Assembly: GCA_030429345.1 (NCBI GenBank)
Contig: JAUIFJ010000004.1
Span: forward strand, 118,916 to 182,915
DNA length: 64,000 nt
Reading direction: 5' to 3'
DNA from: a bacterium
GTDB lineage: Bacteria; CAIWAD01
This document shows, piece by piece, positions 1 through 8,650 of the stretch; the first letter of the stretch is position 1; the number at the start of each line of letters is the position of its first letter. The position numbers were made by a program, and so were the translations under genes. Under the pieces are notes generated by a model. It did no database searches. It had not been told where the DNA came from and worked only from the letters and a program-made list of their open reading frames with translations.

Positions 1-259
1 GGATCTCCAGCTGCCGGATGCCCTGCGGCAGACGGTGGTCGTAGCCCTTGTAGGACGAAGCCGTGGTATCGCGACCGGGACGCTGGACGGGAGCGACAAG
101 GGTCATCGCCTCTACGGCTTCGGCGATTCCTTCCAGGTAGGACCCTTCGGTGGCCGGAAAACACCATCTCCCGTCCTGCAGCACCGCCTGTGCCCGGGCA
201 ATCGTCAGGATGCGCAGGGGCAGGACGCTTCCGGAAGGCCCGTCATTCTCAGGAGGCAT
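1..259 (-). CDS. Glycosyltransferase-like protein, N-terminal part (runs off window)
   Basis: Open minus-strand frame starting at ATG 259-257, inside the last codons of the aminotransferase gene (11-nt overlap), and running past the window edge; 86 residues are visible. After about 14 polar residues comes a hydrophobic strand (LRILTIARAQ), then a segment with GSYLEGIAEA and MTLVAPVQRP. This resembles the N-terminal Rossmann half of GT-B glycosyltransferases, where a strand, a donor-side loop and an 'ea...vtlvaPv' strand follow each other. The overlap and the polysaccharide neighbours support translational coupling with the aminotransferase. The family call rests on pattern and context only; no catalytic residues lie in the visible part. 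Confidence 0.5.
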   Translation of the reverse strand, partial: MPPENDGPSGSVLPLRILTIARAQAVLQDGRWCFPATEGSYLEGIAEAVEAMTLVAPVQRPGRDTTASSYKGYDHRLPQGIRQLEI

Positions 260-1355
260 GGAACTCGCGGATCGTCTCACAGACCAGGCGGATCTGCTCC
301 TCCGTCAGTTCCGGATACATGGGCAGCGAGACGATCTCATCGCAGATGCGCTCGGTGAGCGGCATGTCGCCCTGCTTGTAGCCGAACTCCGCCAGGGGCG
401 CCTGCATGTGGACCGGAATCGGGTAGTGCAGGCCGCTGGCGATGCCGCGCTCCTTCAGGAACTCCATCAGCTCGTCGCGCCGCTCGCTGCGGATGATGTA
501 GAGGTGGTATACGTGGCGGTAGCCTTCGCGGGCCACGGGCGCCTGGATGCCGGGGATGCCGCGCAGGTACTCGTCGTAGTACAGGGCGTTGCGGCGGCGG
601 GCGTCGCTCCAGGCGTCGATGTGCTTCATCTTGACCTCGAGCACGGCTCCCTGGATCCCTTCCATGCGGTAGTTGTGGCCCCAGACCTGGTGGTGATACT
701 TCTGCGCCATGCCGTGGTCGCGGATCATGCGCATGGTCTTCGCCAGATCTTCGTCGCGGGTCAGCACGGCCCCGCCTTCGCCGTAGGCACCCAGGTTCTT
801 GCCGGGGTAGAAGCTGAAGCCGGCGGCGACGCCGAACCCGCCGATCGGCGTGCCCTCGATGGCTGCCGTGTGCGCCTGCGCCGCGTCCTCGACCAGCTGC
901 AGGCCGTGTGCGTCGCAGAGCGCTTTCAGCGCCGGCATGTCGGCGGGCTGGCCGTAAAGGTGGACGGCCATCACGGCCTTCGTCTTCGGCGTAATGGCGG
1001 CCTTGACCGCTGCCGGGTCGATGGTGTAGGTCTTCTCATCCACCTCCACCAGCACCGGAGTGGCGCCGGCCAGATGCACCGCTTCCGCGGTGGCGAAGAA
1101 GGTGTGGCTGGGAAGGATCACCTCGTCTCCGCGGCCGATGCCGAGAGCCCACAGGATCAGGTGCAGGGCCTGGGTGCCGTTGCCGCAGGAAACGCAGTGC
1201 GGCACCTTGTGCGCCTTGGCGAAAGCCTCTTCGAAGCGAGCCACCGTAGGCCCGGTGACGAACTCGGTGTTGGTGAGGATGGCCTGGATTGCGGAGTCTA
1301 TTTCCGTCTTGATTGAGCTATATTGGGCTTTCAGATCGACAAAGGGCACCTTCAT
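249..1355 (-). CDS. DegT/DnrJ/EryC1-family sugar aminotransferase (WbpE-like)
   Basis: A 368-aa PLP enzyme, the normal length for sugar-nucleotide 3- or 4-aminotransferases, starting MKVPFVDLKAQY as the family typically does. The PLP lysine is in PGKNLGAYGE near residue 186, and the helix with VEDAAQAH lies upstream. ATG at 1355 is chosen over upstream in-frame starts because AGGAGA sits about 6 nt before it. The neighbouring Gfo/Idh/MocA dehydrogenase and left-handed-beta-helix acetyltransferase form the classic trio that oxidises, transaminates and N-acetylates C3 of a UDP-GlcNAc-type sugar (WbpB-WbpE-WbpD). Substrate identity is inferred from this context; a GnnB-like role in lipid A is the main alternative. 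Confidence 0.88.
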   Translation of the reverse strand: MKVPFVDLKAQYSSIKTEIDSAIQAILTNTEFVTGPTVARFEEAFAKAHKVPHCVSCGNGTQALHLILWALGIGRGDEVILPSHTFFATAEAVHLAGATPVLVEVDEKTYTIDPAAVKAAITPKTKAVMAVHLYGQPADMPALKALCDAHGLQLVEDAAQAHTAAIEGTPIGGFGVAAGFSFYPGKNLGAYGEGGAVLTRDEDLAKTMRMIRDHGMAQKYHHQVWGHNYRMEGIQGAVLEVKMKHIDAWSDARRRNALYYDEYLRGIPGIQAPVAREGYRHVYHLYIIRSERRDELMEFLKERGIASGLHYPIPVHMQAPLAEFGYKQGDMPLTERICDEIVSLPMYPELTEEQIRLVCETIREFHAS

Positions 1356-1688
1356 CGGTTTCTCCTGTGCGTTGGTCTGGATGGGAAGGCGGGAACAGGA
1401 CCTGTTCCCTTTGTTTGACACCTCGACTGACAGACTGCACCGGGCGGGCCTACCATGGACCCGCTGCCGCAGCCTGTGCCTGCAAGGTGCCAGATTGATA
1501 CAGCTTCCGCCACCCCTTTCAAGGTTTTTCACCGGCGAATGCGGCGAGCTTCAATTCCGCTTCCGGATCTGCCGACAAAAGAGGGGATTGGGCACACAGC
1601 GCCCAAACGGGTCATCCCCCCGACCCAGTCTGGAACCTGAAGCGAGAGTCCGCCGACCGCTTGCATGCGGAAGATCACGAGGTAGTCC
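1356..1688. other. Divergent intergenic region, 333 bp
   Basis: Lies between the divergent aminotransferase (minus) and sugar transferase (plus) genes, so it should hold promoters for both. A TTGACA-like word occurs near 1417 but without a good -10 at usual spacing. No RNA gene or strong hairpin was recognised. Confidence 0.5.
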
Positions 1689-3128
1689 GTGAAGACCCCA
1701 CGCTACAAGTACCTGCTGGCCTTGATTGACTGGCTGTTTCTCAACCTGACCTTTGTCCTGGCGCTCAAGCTGCGCACCGCTTCCCGCATCGACGTCTTCT
1801 TCTCGGAACCGCCCTTCATTGCTCCGGAAGTGATTTTCTTCCTGCTCTACGGCTTCGTGGCCGTTCTCATTTTCCATCAGCAGAAGCTCTACAAGATCAA
1901 TGTCTTCCTGACGGCGGGCGAGCATGCCTGGCGTCTGATTAAGGCCCTGTCGCTGGTGCTGACGGGCATCGCCCTGCTTTCCTTCTTTACCAAGTCGGAC
2001 TTCATTGTCGACAGCCGCCTGGCGCTGCTCTATTTCTCGGCCTTCAGCATGGCCCTCTTCCTCTTCGTGCGGGTGATCTTCTTCCGCAGCATCTTCATCC
2101 TGTTCACCAATTTCCGCATCTACAACCGGCGCGTGCTGGTGGTCGGCACGGGGGAGACGGCCCGCGAACTGGTGACCCGCCTGGGCCGCTACAATCCCTA
2201 CGGCCTGAAGCTGGTCGGTTTCATCGACGACGCGCTGCCGGAAGGGCATGTGGTGATGCAGGGCCTGAAGGTGCTCGGCGCCACATCGGGGATCGAGGGG
2301 CTGGTGCGCCAGAACCGCGTCAACGAGGTGCTGATCTGCCTGGATCACGGCGACCACAACGCGCTCTTCAACGCGGTGGAGATCGCCATGCAGTCGCCGG
2401 CCACGGTCAAGATCGCCAGCCCGCTCTACCGGGTGATTCCCGAGCGCATGTTCACCGACAAGTACGCCAACATTCCCGTGGTCGATGTGACACGCTACGG
2501 GCAGCAGATGCCGCATCGCCTCTTCAAGCGCGGCCTGGACCTCTTCCTGGCCACGATCGGGCTGGTCGCGCTCAGCCCGGTGTTTGCCGTCATCGCCATG
2601 GCCATCAAGCTGGAAAGCCGCGGGCCGGTCTTCTTCGCCCAGACGCGCATGGGCAAGGACGGGCAGAGCTTCCGCTTCTTCAAGTTCCGCTCCATGGCCA
2701 TGGGCAGCAACTCGGACAGCGAGCGCGAGGCGGCGGTCAAGGCCTTCATTTCCGGAGGCGGCTCCGCCGGCAGCGACACGAAAATCGTCAACAACAAGCG
2801 CATCACGAAGACCGGCGCTTTCCTGCGTCGCACGAGCCTGGACGAGCTGCCGCAGCTCTTCAATGTGCTCAAGGGCGACATGAGCCTGGTGGGGCCGCGT
2901 CCCTGCCTTCCCTTCGAATACGACAACTACAAGCCATGGCACCGGAAGCGCCTCAGCGTCCTGCCCGGCTGCACGGGAGTGTGGCAGGTCAACGGCCGCA
3001 GCGAGGTGGGCTTCGATGATATGGTGATTCTGGACTTGTACTACATCCAGAACCCTTCGATCCTGCTCGACCTGAGCATCATTTTCAAGACGATTCCCGT
3101 AATGGTCTTCGGCAGGGGCGGGGGTTGA
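1689..3128 (+). CDS. Undecaprenyl-phosphate sugar-1-phosphate transferase (WbaP/CpsE-type initiating transferase)
   Basis: 479-aa membrane enzyme that starts repeat-unit synthesis by transferring a sugar phosphate from a UDP-sugar to undecaprenyl phosphate. Four N-terminal hydrophobic segments (about residues 5-130) precede a Rossmann-like domain opening with VLVVGTGETAREL. The C-terminal bacterial sugar transferase domain has a membrane re-entrant helix after KRGLDLF, then FRFFKFRSM, DELPQLFNVLKGDMSLVGPRP and GVWQVNGRS, all hallmark motifs of the polyprenyl-phosphate hexose-1-phosphate transferase family. The start is GTG with a weak GAGG upstream. The gene ends 16 nt before the dehydrogenase ATG, so the two are probably co-transcribed. 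The transferred sugar is not determinable here. Confidence 0.93.
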   Translation: MKTPRYKYLLALIDWLFLNLTFVLALKLRTASRIDVFFSEPPFIAPEVIFFLLYGFVAVLIFHQQKLYKINVFLTAGEHAWRLIKALSLVLTGIALLSFFTKSDFIVDSRLALLYFSAFSMALFLFVRVIFFRSIFILFTNFRIYNRRVLVVGTGETARELVTRLGRYNPYGLKLVGFIDDALPEGHVVMQGLKVLGATSGIEGLVRQNRVNEVLICLDHGDHNALFNAVEIAMQSPATVKIASPLYRVIPERMFTDKYANIPVVDVTRYGQQMPHRLFKRGLDLFLATIGLVALSPVFAVIAMAIKLESRGPVFFAQTRMGKDGQSFRFFKFRSMAMGSNSDSEREAAVKAFISGGGSAGSDTKIVNNKRITKTGAFLRRTSLDELPQLFNVLKGDMSLVGPRPCLPFEYDNYKPWHRKRLSVLPGCTGVWQVNGRSEVGFDDMVILDLYYIQNPSILLDLSIIFKTIPVMVFGRGGG

Positions 3129-3144
3129 TCCCTTGGAGCGTTCA

Positions 3145-4149
3145 ATGAAAGCCGGTGTGATCGGACTGGGCTACTGGGGCCCCAACCTGGTCCGCAACTT
3201 CCTCAGCACCCCTGGAATCGACGGGGTGGTGGTCTGTGACAAGGACGAGTCGCAATTGGCGAAGATCCGCCAGAAATTCCCGATGGTCGAGACCGTCGGG
3301 GACCTGGAGGGCCTGCTCAAGCGCGACGACGTCACCGCCTGCGCGGTGGCGACGCCGATCTCGACGCATCATCCCATCGGGATGAAGGTCCTGCAGGCGG
3401 GCCGGCACCTGCTGCTGGAGAAGCCGATGGCCGCCTCGACGGCCGAATGCGACGAGCTGATCAACACGGCGGAGCAGAAGAACCTGCGCCTGATGGTGGA
3501 TCACACCTTCATCTACAATGGAGCGGTGCGCAAGGTCAAGGAGCTGGTCGACGACGGCACGGTCGGCGACATCCTGTACTTCGATTCCGTGCGTGTCAAC
3601 CTGGGCCTCTTCCAGCACGACAGCAACGTGATCTGGGACCTGGCGCCCCACGACATCTCGATCATGGATCACCTGATGGACGAGCGGCCGGTGGCCGTCA
3701 GCGCCACGGGCATGAGCCATTTCAACGGCTTCGAGGACATGGCCTACATGACCGTGCACTTCGCCGGCAACAAGATGGCCCACTTCCATGTCAACTGGAT
3801 CTCGCCGGTCAAGATCCGCCAGATCCTGCTGGGCGGCACCAAGCACATGGTCGTATACGACGACATGGAGCCCAGCGAGAAGGTCAAGGTCTACGACAAG
3901 GGCGTGGAGATCCACGAGCGCGAAGAGGTCTACAAGGCCCTGGTGCAGTACCGCACGGGCGACATGCATTCGCCGAAGATCGACCAGAGCGAGGCCCTGA
4001 GCCGCATGACGGGGGAATTCGTTTCCGCCATCAACGAAGGCCGCGCACCGCTGACGGACGGCATCTCCGGTCGCACGGTAGTCAGCGTGCTCGAAGCCGC
4101 GGACCGCAGCCTGCGCGCCGGCGGCAGCCGGGTCGAGATCACCGGCTAG
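3145..4149 (+). CDS. Gfo/Idh/MocA-family sugar-nucleotide 3-dehydrogenase (WbpB/WlbA-like)
   Basis: 334-aa NAD(P)-dependent oxidoreductase. The N-terminal dinucleotide fold begins VIGLGYWGPNLVRNF, the motif LLLEKPMA supplies the family's catalytic-region lysine (EKP), and HDISIMDHL contains the conserved H/D region of the substrate domain. ATG 3145 is preferred over the in-frame TTG at 3133 because GGAG lies 6 nt upstream. It is the likely C3-oxidising partner of the DegT aminotransferase and of the acetyltransferase downstream. UDP-GlcNAcA or UDP-GlcNAc as substrate is inferred from gene context. Confidence 0.88.
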   Translation: MKAGVIGLGYWGPNLVRNFLSTPGIDGVVVCDKDESQLAKIRQKFPMVETVGDLEGLLKRDDVTACAVATPISTHHPIGMKVLQAGRHLLLEKPMAASTAECDELINTAEQKNLRLMVDHTFIYNGAVRKVKELVDDGTVGDILYFDSVRVNLGLFQHDSNVIWDLAPHDISIMDHLMDERPVAVSATGMSHFNGFEDMAYMTVHFAGNKMAHFHVNWISPVKIRQILLGGTKHMVVYDDMEPSEKVKVYDKGVEIHEREEVYKALVQYRTGDMHSPKIDQSEALSRMTGEFVSAINEGRAPLTDGISGRTVVSVLEAADRSLRAGGSRVEITG

Positions 4150-4173
4150 GCCGGCCACAGCGTATACTCCGGA

Positions 4174-4199
4174 CGCCCCGAGCTATCGGGGCGTTTTTT
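4174..4199 (+). terminator. Rho-independent terminator
   Basis: Perfect 7-bp stem CGCCCCG/CGGGGCG with a 6-nt loop followed by six T residues, 25 nt after the dehydrogenase stop. It separates the dehydrogenase from the acetyltransferase gene, so the latter probably has its own promoter or depends on read-through. Confidence 0.9.
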
Positions 4200-4266
4200 C
4201 TCCCCGGGAGCTCTTCCGGGGGCTTCGTATGTTTGCAGGCGTTCCCGAACACAGAGAGGAATCCCA

Positions 4267-4752
4267 ATGGACATGTATCAGCGCATTGCCGACGATGTGG
4301 TGCTCGAGGAAGGCGCGCGCGTCTTTGCCTTCGTCAATCTCTACGGCTGCCGCATCGGCGCCGGCAGCAAGGTCGGCTCCTTTGTCGAGATCCAGAAGGG
4401 CGCCCGCATTGGTGCCAATTGCAAGGTCTCGAGCCACAGCTTCATTTGCGAAGGGGTCACCATCGAGGACGAGGTCTTCGTGGGTCACAATGTCAACTTC
4501 ATCAACGACAAGTATCCGCGCAGCGCCAACGCCGACGGCAGCCTGCAGACCGAAGAGGACTGGAGCTGCGTGCCGACCACGGTGAAAAGGCGCGCCTCCA
4601 TCGGCACGGGCTCGACGATCCTCTGCGGTGTGACAATCGGCGAAGGCGCGATTGTCGGAGCCGGCAGCGTCGTCACGAAGGATGTGCCGGCGGGAACCGT
4701 CGTCGCCGGCGTACCGGCCCGCGTGATCCGTCAGCTGGAGCCGGGCGAGTGA
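4267..4752 (+). CDS. Left-handed beta-helix acyltransferase (WbpD-like sugar N-acetyltransferase)
   Basis: 161 aa built almost entirely of hexapeptide repeats (for example IGAGSKVGSFVEIQKGARIGANCKVSS) that fold into a left-handed beta-helix and trimerise to bind acetyl-CoA. The stretch VFVGHNVNFINDKYPR contains the His/Asn region typical of WbpD/WlbB-type UDP-3-amino-sugar N-acetyltransferases, and the C-terminus has GSVVTKDVPAGTVVAGVPARVI. AGAGAGGAATCCC upstream provides a ribosome site. With the dehydrogenase and aminotransferase it completes a 3-acetamido sugar pathway. The GNAT gene begins within its stop codon (GTGA). Confidence 0.87.
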   Translation: MDMYQRIADDVVLEEGARVFAFVNLYGCRIGAGSKVGSFVEIQKGARIGANCKVSSHSFICEGVTIEDEVFVGHNVNFINDKYPRSANADGSLQTEEDWSCVPTTVKRRASIGTGSTILCGVTIGEGAIVGAGSVVTKDVPAGTVVAGVPARVIRQLEPGE

Positions 4753-5306
4753 GCTCCCTGCCGGATCGCGTGCCCGGAGTCCTGCTCTTGTCGCTGGAGG
4801 AGGAGCGGGGCCAGGAGCTCTTCGCACTGGTCGAGCGCAACCGCTCCTGGCTGCGGCAGTGGCTGCCCTGGCTCGATCGGACGAAGAGCCTCGAGGACAG
4901 CCTGACCTACCTGCGCGCGGTGCGCAAGCGCGTGCTGCTCTACGGCGAAGCCCACGAAGGGATCCACTACCACGGACGGCTGGTCGGCGTCATCGGGACG
5001 CATGCCATCGACATGGCCAATCGCCGCACAAGCCTCGGCTACTGGATCGAGGAGCAGAGCCGGGGAAGGGGAATCGTCAGCGAGGCGGTGAGACAAATGC
5101 TGGACCGGCTTTTCGGGACGGGCAACATGCACCGCGTGCAGATCCAGTGCGGCGAGCACAACCGGGCCAGCCGGGCGGTTCCCGAAAGGCTGGGCTTTCG
5201 CGAGGAAGGGCTGCTGCGGCAGAACGAGTGGCTCTACGACCACTGGGTGGATCACGTGGTCTACGCCATGCTCAAGCCGGAGTGGGAAGAGCTCAACCGC
5301 TCCTAG
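4749..5306 (+). CDS. GNAT acetyltransferase, RimJ/RimL type
   Basis: 185 aa; GTG start overlaps the preceding TGA. The GNAT core is visible: SLGYWIEEQSRGRGIVSEAV carries the Q/R-x-x-G-x-G/A acetyl-CoA pyrophosphate loop, and NRASRAVPERLGFREEG is the C-terminal half shared with ribosomal-protein serine/alanine acetyltransferases. The N-terminal RSWLRQWLPWLD matches RimL-like proteins. Its substrate is unknown; the overlap with the sugar acetyltransferase could mean a surface-polymer role or simply operon compaction. The stop overlaps tail-to-tail with the next gene at CTAG (5303-5306). Confidence 0.85.
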   Translation: MSSLPDRVPGVLLLSLEEERGQELFALVERNRSWLRQWLPWLDRTKSLEDSLTYLRAVRKRVLLYGEAHEGIHYHGRLVGVIGTHAIDMANRRTSLGYWIEEQSRGRGIVSEAVRQMLDRLFGTGNMHRVQIQCGEHNRASRAVPERLGFREEGLLRQNEWLYDHWVDHVVYAMLKPEWEELNRS

Positions 5307-6337
5307 CCGCCGAAGAGCCTGCGGAAGAGGCGGCGCGCCCCGCGCTCCAGGGGCTCGCGCAGGGAATCGCCGTCGAGGACCGCTTGCGGCCGTGCCAGGC
5401 TTCCCTGCAGCGTGAAGCTCAGTGTGATACGACCCTGGTCGTCGGCCATCCATTCGGCGGCGCGGCGCAGGTCGCGGGGCAGGTCGGCCTCCTGCAGCGC
5501 CGCCGCGTCCAGGTCCCACTCCAGCTCCAGGTCCAGGGCCGCGCTGTCCGCGCGGGCGTGCGGCGTGATCCAGCCACTCCCGCTCAGGACGCCTTCCCGG
5601 CCGGACAGGCGCAGGGAGCGGATCGACCAGGATTCGCCATGGTATACGGCGTCGGCGGAGAGGCTGTCCGCGCGGTAATCGGCCGCCGATCGCAGGCCGA
5701 TGCGTTCTGCCAGCTCGCGCAGGGGCGGCCAGTCGGATAGCCGGCAGGCCCCCGATTCCAGGCGGATCACCAGGCTGTCGGGCCTGGCGCGCAGATCCAG
5801 GGCGAGCTCCCCTTCCAGGCGGCCATCGATGCCGCTCATCGCCCACAGGGAATCCATGGGCAGCGTGTTCGCCATCAGGTTCAGGCGCCAATCGCCCTTC
5901 GGCTCCACGCTCCAGTTGCCTTCCACCTTCTCGCCGAAGAGAAGGCCCGCCATGCCCGGGCCCACCAGGCGGGAGCCTTGCAGCAGCAATTCACTTTCCA
6001 CCTGCCGGAAACGCAGATCCTTCCAGCGCAGCTCGGCGAGCTCGAGCGCTTCCAGGCGGATCTCCTCGTCCAGGGTGTCGCCCAGGGCCAGTGTCCACAG
6101 GGAGCGGATCGATCCCAGGCTTCCGCCGCTTCGAAGATGCTCTGCCTTCAGTCCCGCCCGTGGCAGATGCAGCGAGTCGGCGCGCAGCGTCAGACGCGGC
6201 AGCAGCTTCAGCCGGCCGCCGAAAACCTGTTCGGACCAGGGGGCAGGCAGCACCCTTTCCAGAGGCCACCAGATGAACAAAGCACCGGCAGCCAGCAGGA
6301 CGAGTACCAGAAGAGATGAGAGGAGAAGTCGGCGCAC
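5303..6337 (-). CDS. AsmA-like/GspN-like membrane-anchored protein
   Basis: About 344 aa from GTG 6337 (VRRLLLSS); an N-terminal transmembrane helix (LLLSSLLVLVLLAAGALFIW) is followed by a periplasmic region of alternating amphipathic beta strands such as LRADSLHLPRAGLKAEHLRS and DSAALDLELEWDLDAAAL. This single-anchor, beta-rich design is typical of AsmA-family and GspN-like proteins connected with the cell envelope. No enzyme motif is visible. The listed frame extends upstream to 6412, but that part is low-complexity and less likely coding. The 3' end overlaps the GNAT gene tail-to-tail. Family assignment is tentative; lipid-transport function would be an inference. Confidence 0.6.
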   Translation of the reverse strand: MRRLLLSSLLVLVLLAAGALFIWWPLERVLPAPWSEQVFGGRLKLLPRLTLRADSLHLPRAGLKAEHLRSGGSLGSIRSLWTLALGDTLDEEIRLEALELAELRWKDLRFRQVESELLLQGSRLVGPGMAGLLFGEKVEGNWSVEPKGDWRLNLMANTLPMDSLWAMSGIDGRLEGELALDLRARPDSLVIRLESGACRLSDWPPLRELAERIGLRSAADYRADSLSADAVYHGESWSIRSLRLSGREGVLSGSGWITPHARADSAALDLELEWDLDAAALQEADLPRDLRRAAEWMADDQGRITLSFTLQGSLARPQAVLDGDSLREPLERGARRLFRRLFGG

Positions 6338-6383
6338 CGTCGGTTCCGTTCCGCGAGTTGGCCGGCCATGTCGGCCGGATCGT

Positions 6384-6845
6384 TCAGGCGGCCTGGTGCT
6401 CCAGTTTGGCAAGGAAATCGTTCCACTCGGAGCGATTCATCGTGCGGGCCACGCCCAGGGCCAGAGCCAGGCCATCAAAGGTCTGCTGCCGTTCGCAGAG
6501 GGCTACGATGCGGCGGATGTCCTCGTCATTGGGCGTGATACGCAGCGGATTGGCGGTGAACCATTGCTGGACATCGTCTTCGAAATCGATGCCGCGCACA
6601 AGCACCCAGACGCCCTTCAAGTTGAAATATCTGGCCAGCCGATCAAGGACGCGAATGCTGGGGCTGTGATCCGGATCATTGAGAATCGCCTGGACGCTGC
6701 CGACGCCGATGCCGGCCTGCTTGGCCAGGCGAATGATGCCGATGCCTTTTCCGCCCTCGGCCTGGTTCATCAATCGACGTAGCGTCCTGCCGATAGTGCT
6801 GTGGGCTTCACGGGCCTGGGAGTCGATGCGTTTGCGTTTGTGCAT
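6384..6845 (-). CDS. XRE-like helix-turn-helix DNA-binding protein
   Basis: 153 aa. A lambda-repressor-like HTH covers about residues 35-80: GIIRLAKQAGIGVGSVQAILND is a clear helix-turn-helix, followed by SIRVLDRLARYFNL, which is typical of XRE regulators. The C-terminal half (DDVQQWFTANPL, NDFLAKLEHQ) has no recognised domain. Residues 1-20 are basic (MHKRKRID). ATG 6845 is chosen; an in-frame ATG at 6893 is an alternative with no better ribosome site. No toxin partner is adjacent, so an antitoxin role is unsupported. The upstream gap contains a TTTGG-N4-CCAAA dyad that might be an autoregulatory operator. Confidence 0.75.
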   Translation of the reverse strand: MHKRKRIDSQAREAHSTIGRTLRRLMNQAEGGKGIGIIRLAKQAGIGVGSVQAILNDPDHSPSIRVLDRLARYFNLKGVWVLVRGIDFEDDVQQWFTANPLRITPNDEDIRRIVALCERQQTFDGLALALGVARTMNRSEWNDFLAKLEHQAA

Positions 6846-7201
6846 GGGCTCTGGTTCCTGCGAGGTTGCTGTGCGAGGAGGTGCCGGATTCATTCCAGTG
6901 ATCAATGTTGAAACAGCAAAACTTTGGCCTGCCAAACAAGTTTCAGTGAAGATAAGCCGAAAAAGATCCCTCTTGACTGCCAAGAGGGGGCTGAAGCTGA
7001 AAAGATCGACCCGGATTCCCGCACATTCCAATAACTGTACGACCCTTCGCTTGTTCCCGGGCAAAGCGGAACTGTTGCCGTGCCGATAGACCCTGAACGG
7101 GCGGTGAACCAGCGTCATGGCCGGCCAGGATGAAAGACTGAATTGATACATTCCGCCAACCCGTCCGGAGGGGCGGATCACAAACCGGGAGATCTACATC
7201 C
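6846..7201. other. Divergent regulatory region, about 355 bp, with dyad and hairpin
   Basis: No gene seen. It separates the XRE gene (minus) from aldolase (plus). It holds the dyad TTTGG-CCTG-CCAAA at 6923-6936 and, at 6968-6988, a hairpin CCCTCTT/AAGAGGG. Read on the minus strand, that hairpin is followed by ATCTTTTT, so it could act as an attenuator ahead of the XRE gene. No perfect sigma-70 promoter was recognised. Confidence 0.45.
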
Positions 7202-8257
7202 ATGATGGACAAACTTGCCGAACTGCTGGGCGCCGACGATGCCCGCAGCCTGCTGGAACACCGCTGCGAGGGCATTCCCCAGGAACGCATTCATTCGCCC
7301 GGACCGGGCCATCTCGATTCGGTCTTCAGCCATTCCAACCGCAACAACCGGGTGCTGCGCAACCTGCAGTGGATGCATGACACCGGTCGCCTGGGCGGCA
7401 GCGGCTACCTGTCGATCCTGCCCGTCGACCAGGGCATCGAGCACACGGCGGCCGCCAGCTTCGCCCCCAATCCGGACTACTTCGATCCCGAGAACATCGT
7501 CAAGCTGGCCCTCGAGGCCGGCTGCAACGGCGTCGCCAGCACCCTGGGCGTGCTGGGCATCGTCAGCCGCCAGTACGCGCACAAGATTCCCTTCATCGTC
7601 AAGCTGAATCACAACGAGTTGATGACCTATCCCAACACCTACGACCAGATCCAGTTCGCCAACGTGGACCAGGCCGTCGACATGGGAGCGGCCGGCGTCG
7701 GCGCGACGATCTACTTCGGCAGCGAGGAGAGCAATCGCCAGATCGTCGAGATCAGCGAAGCCTTCGCCTATGCCCACGAGCAGGGGCTGTTCACCATTCT
7801 GTGGTGCTACCTGCGCAACAGCGCCTTCAAGAAGGACGGCACGGATTACCACACCGCCGCCGACTTGACCGCGCAGGCCAACCACCTGGGCGTGACCATC
7901 GAGGCCGACATCATCAAGCAGAAACTGCCGGAGAACAACGGCGGCTTCACGGCGATCAACTTCGCCAAGACCCACAAGCTGGCCTATGGCGAGCTGAACA
8001 GCGGGCATCCCGTCGATCTGGTCCGCTGGCAGGTGGCCAACGGCTACATGGGCCGTTGCGGGCTGATCAACAGCGGCGGCGCCAGCGGCGCCAACGACCT
8101 GGCCGACGCTGTGCGCACCGCGGTGATCAACAAGCGCGGCGGCGGCATGGGCCTGATCCTGGGCCGCAAGGCCTTCCAGAAGCCCCTCAAGGGCGGCGTC
8201 GAGATCATCAACGCCGTGCAGGACGTCTACCTGGACGAGGGGATCACGATCGCCTAG
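7202..8257 (+). CDS. fbaB: Class I fructose-bisphosphate aldolase (DhnA/FbaB type)
   Basis: 351 aa, the archaeal-type class I aldolase that cleaves fructose 1,6-bisphosphate to DHAP and glyceraldehyde 3-phosphate through a lysine Schiff base. Recognisable segments are [12 protein letters not shown] near the N-terminus of the barrel, [12 protein letters not shown], the strand [10 protein letters not shown], and the phosphate-binding SGGASG and [10 protein letters not shown] near the C-terminus. ATG 7202 and ATG 7205 are adjacent; GGGAG at 7187-7191 gives better spacing to the latter. It is a monocistronic unit ending in a strong terminator. Confidence 0.93.
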   Translation: MMDKLAELLGADDARSLLEHRCEGIPQERIHSPGPGHLDSVFSHSNRNNRVLRNLQWMHDTGRLGGSGYLSILPVDQGIEHTAAASFAPNPDYFDPENIVKLALEAGCNGVASTLGVLGIVSRQYAHKIPFIVKLNHNELMTYPNTYDQIQFANVDQAVDMGAAGVGATIYFGSEESNRQIVEISEAFAYAHEQGLFTILWCYLRNSAFKKDGTDYHTAADLTAQANHLGVTIEADIIKQKLPENNGGFTAINFAKTHKLAYGELNSGHPVDLVRWQVANGYMGRCGLINSGGASGANDLADAVRTAVINKRGGGMGLILGRKAFQKPLKGGVEIINAVQDVYLDEGITIA

Positions 8258-8285
8258 AACGGGCGCTTATCCAGGTGTGTGACAA

Positions 8286-8313
8286 GGGCGCTGCCGTGTG
8301 GCAGCGCCCTTTT
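8286..8313 (+). terminator. Rho-independent terminator after aldolase
   Basis: Perfect 10-bp stem GGGCGCTGCC/GGCAGCGCCC with a GTGT loop followed by four T residues, 28 nt after the aldolase stop. Confidence 0.92.
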
Positions 8314-8393
8314 CCCTCCGCACGAATCACGATCGTCGATTGCTACGCGGGACGATATGCGCAATGGGATGCATTGCGATTTGCGTTCCGTTT

Positions 8394-8594
8394 CCGCACG
8401 AGAATCGTGCGGCTTTATGCAACGACCGCTACGCGGTCGAATACTCTTACATGAATCTACAGCTGTCTTGAAGCAAGCACAGCCTTCTAGGTTTATGCGG
8501 CGTCGATTCCGTTTTGCATCCTGAAACTCTCGGCGGCAAAACCACAACCGACCGCATCGCGGTCGCTGCATGAAGCCGCACGTGAATCGTGCGG
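8394..8594. repeat. REPIN/MITE-like inverted-repeat element
   Basis: Two 46-bp arms in inverted orientation, 8394-8439 and 8549-8594, about 110 bp apart. Each arm is itself two hairpins: CCGCACGA/TCGTGCGG-like and CGACCGC/GCGGTCG-like, joined by CTTTATGCAA or its counterpart. Arm differences fall mainly in hairpin loops and the linker, as expected if structure is conserved. A partial third copy begins near 8319 (CCGCACGAATCACGATCG), and a further hairpin CGCAATG/CATTGCG lies at 8360-8378. The 392-bp gap between aldolase and the MATE gene is otherwise gene-free and AT-richer. No transposase for this family is adjacent. Confidence 0.8.
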
Positions 8595-8650
8595 GCCCCT
8601 AATGCAACACAACACGAGATCCCTGGTCCATTCGCTAGACGCGTTCCGCG

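Noticed and set aside
6384-6845. Toxin-antitoxin pair headed by the XRE protein
   Set aside because: No small toxin-like gene is adjacent; the neighbours are an AsmA-like protein and aldolase.
8254-8571. 105-aa minus-strand frame in the aldolase-MATE gap
   Set aside because: It runs over a terminator and the inverted-repeat element, with no ribosome site.
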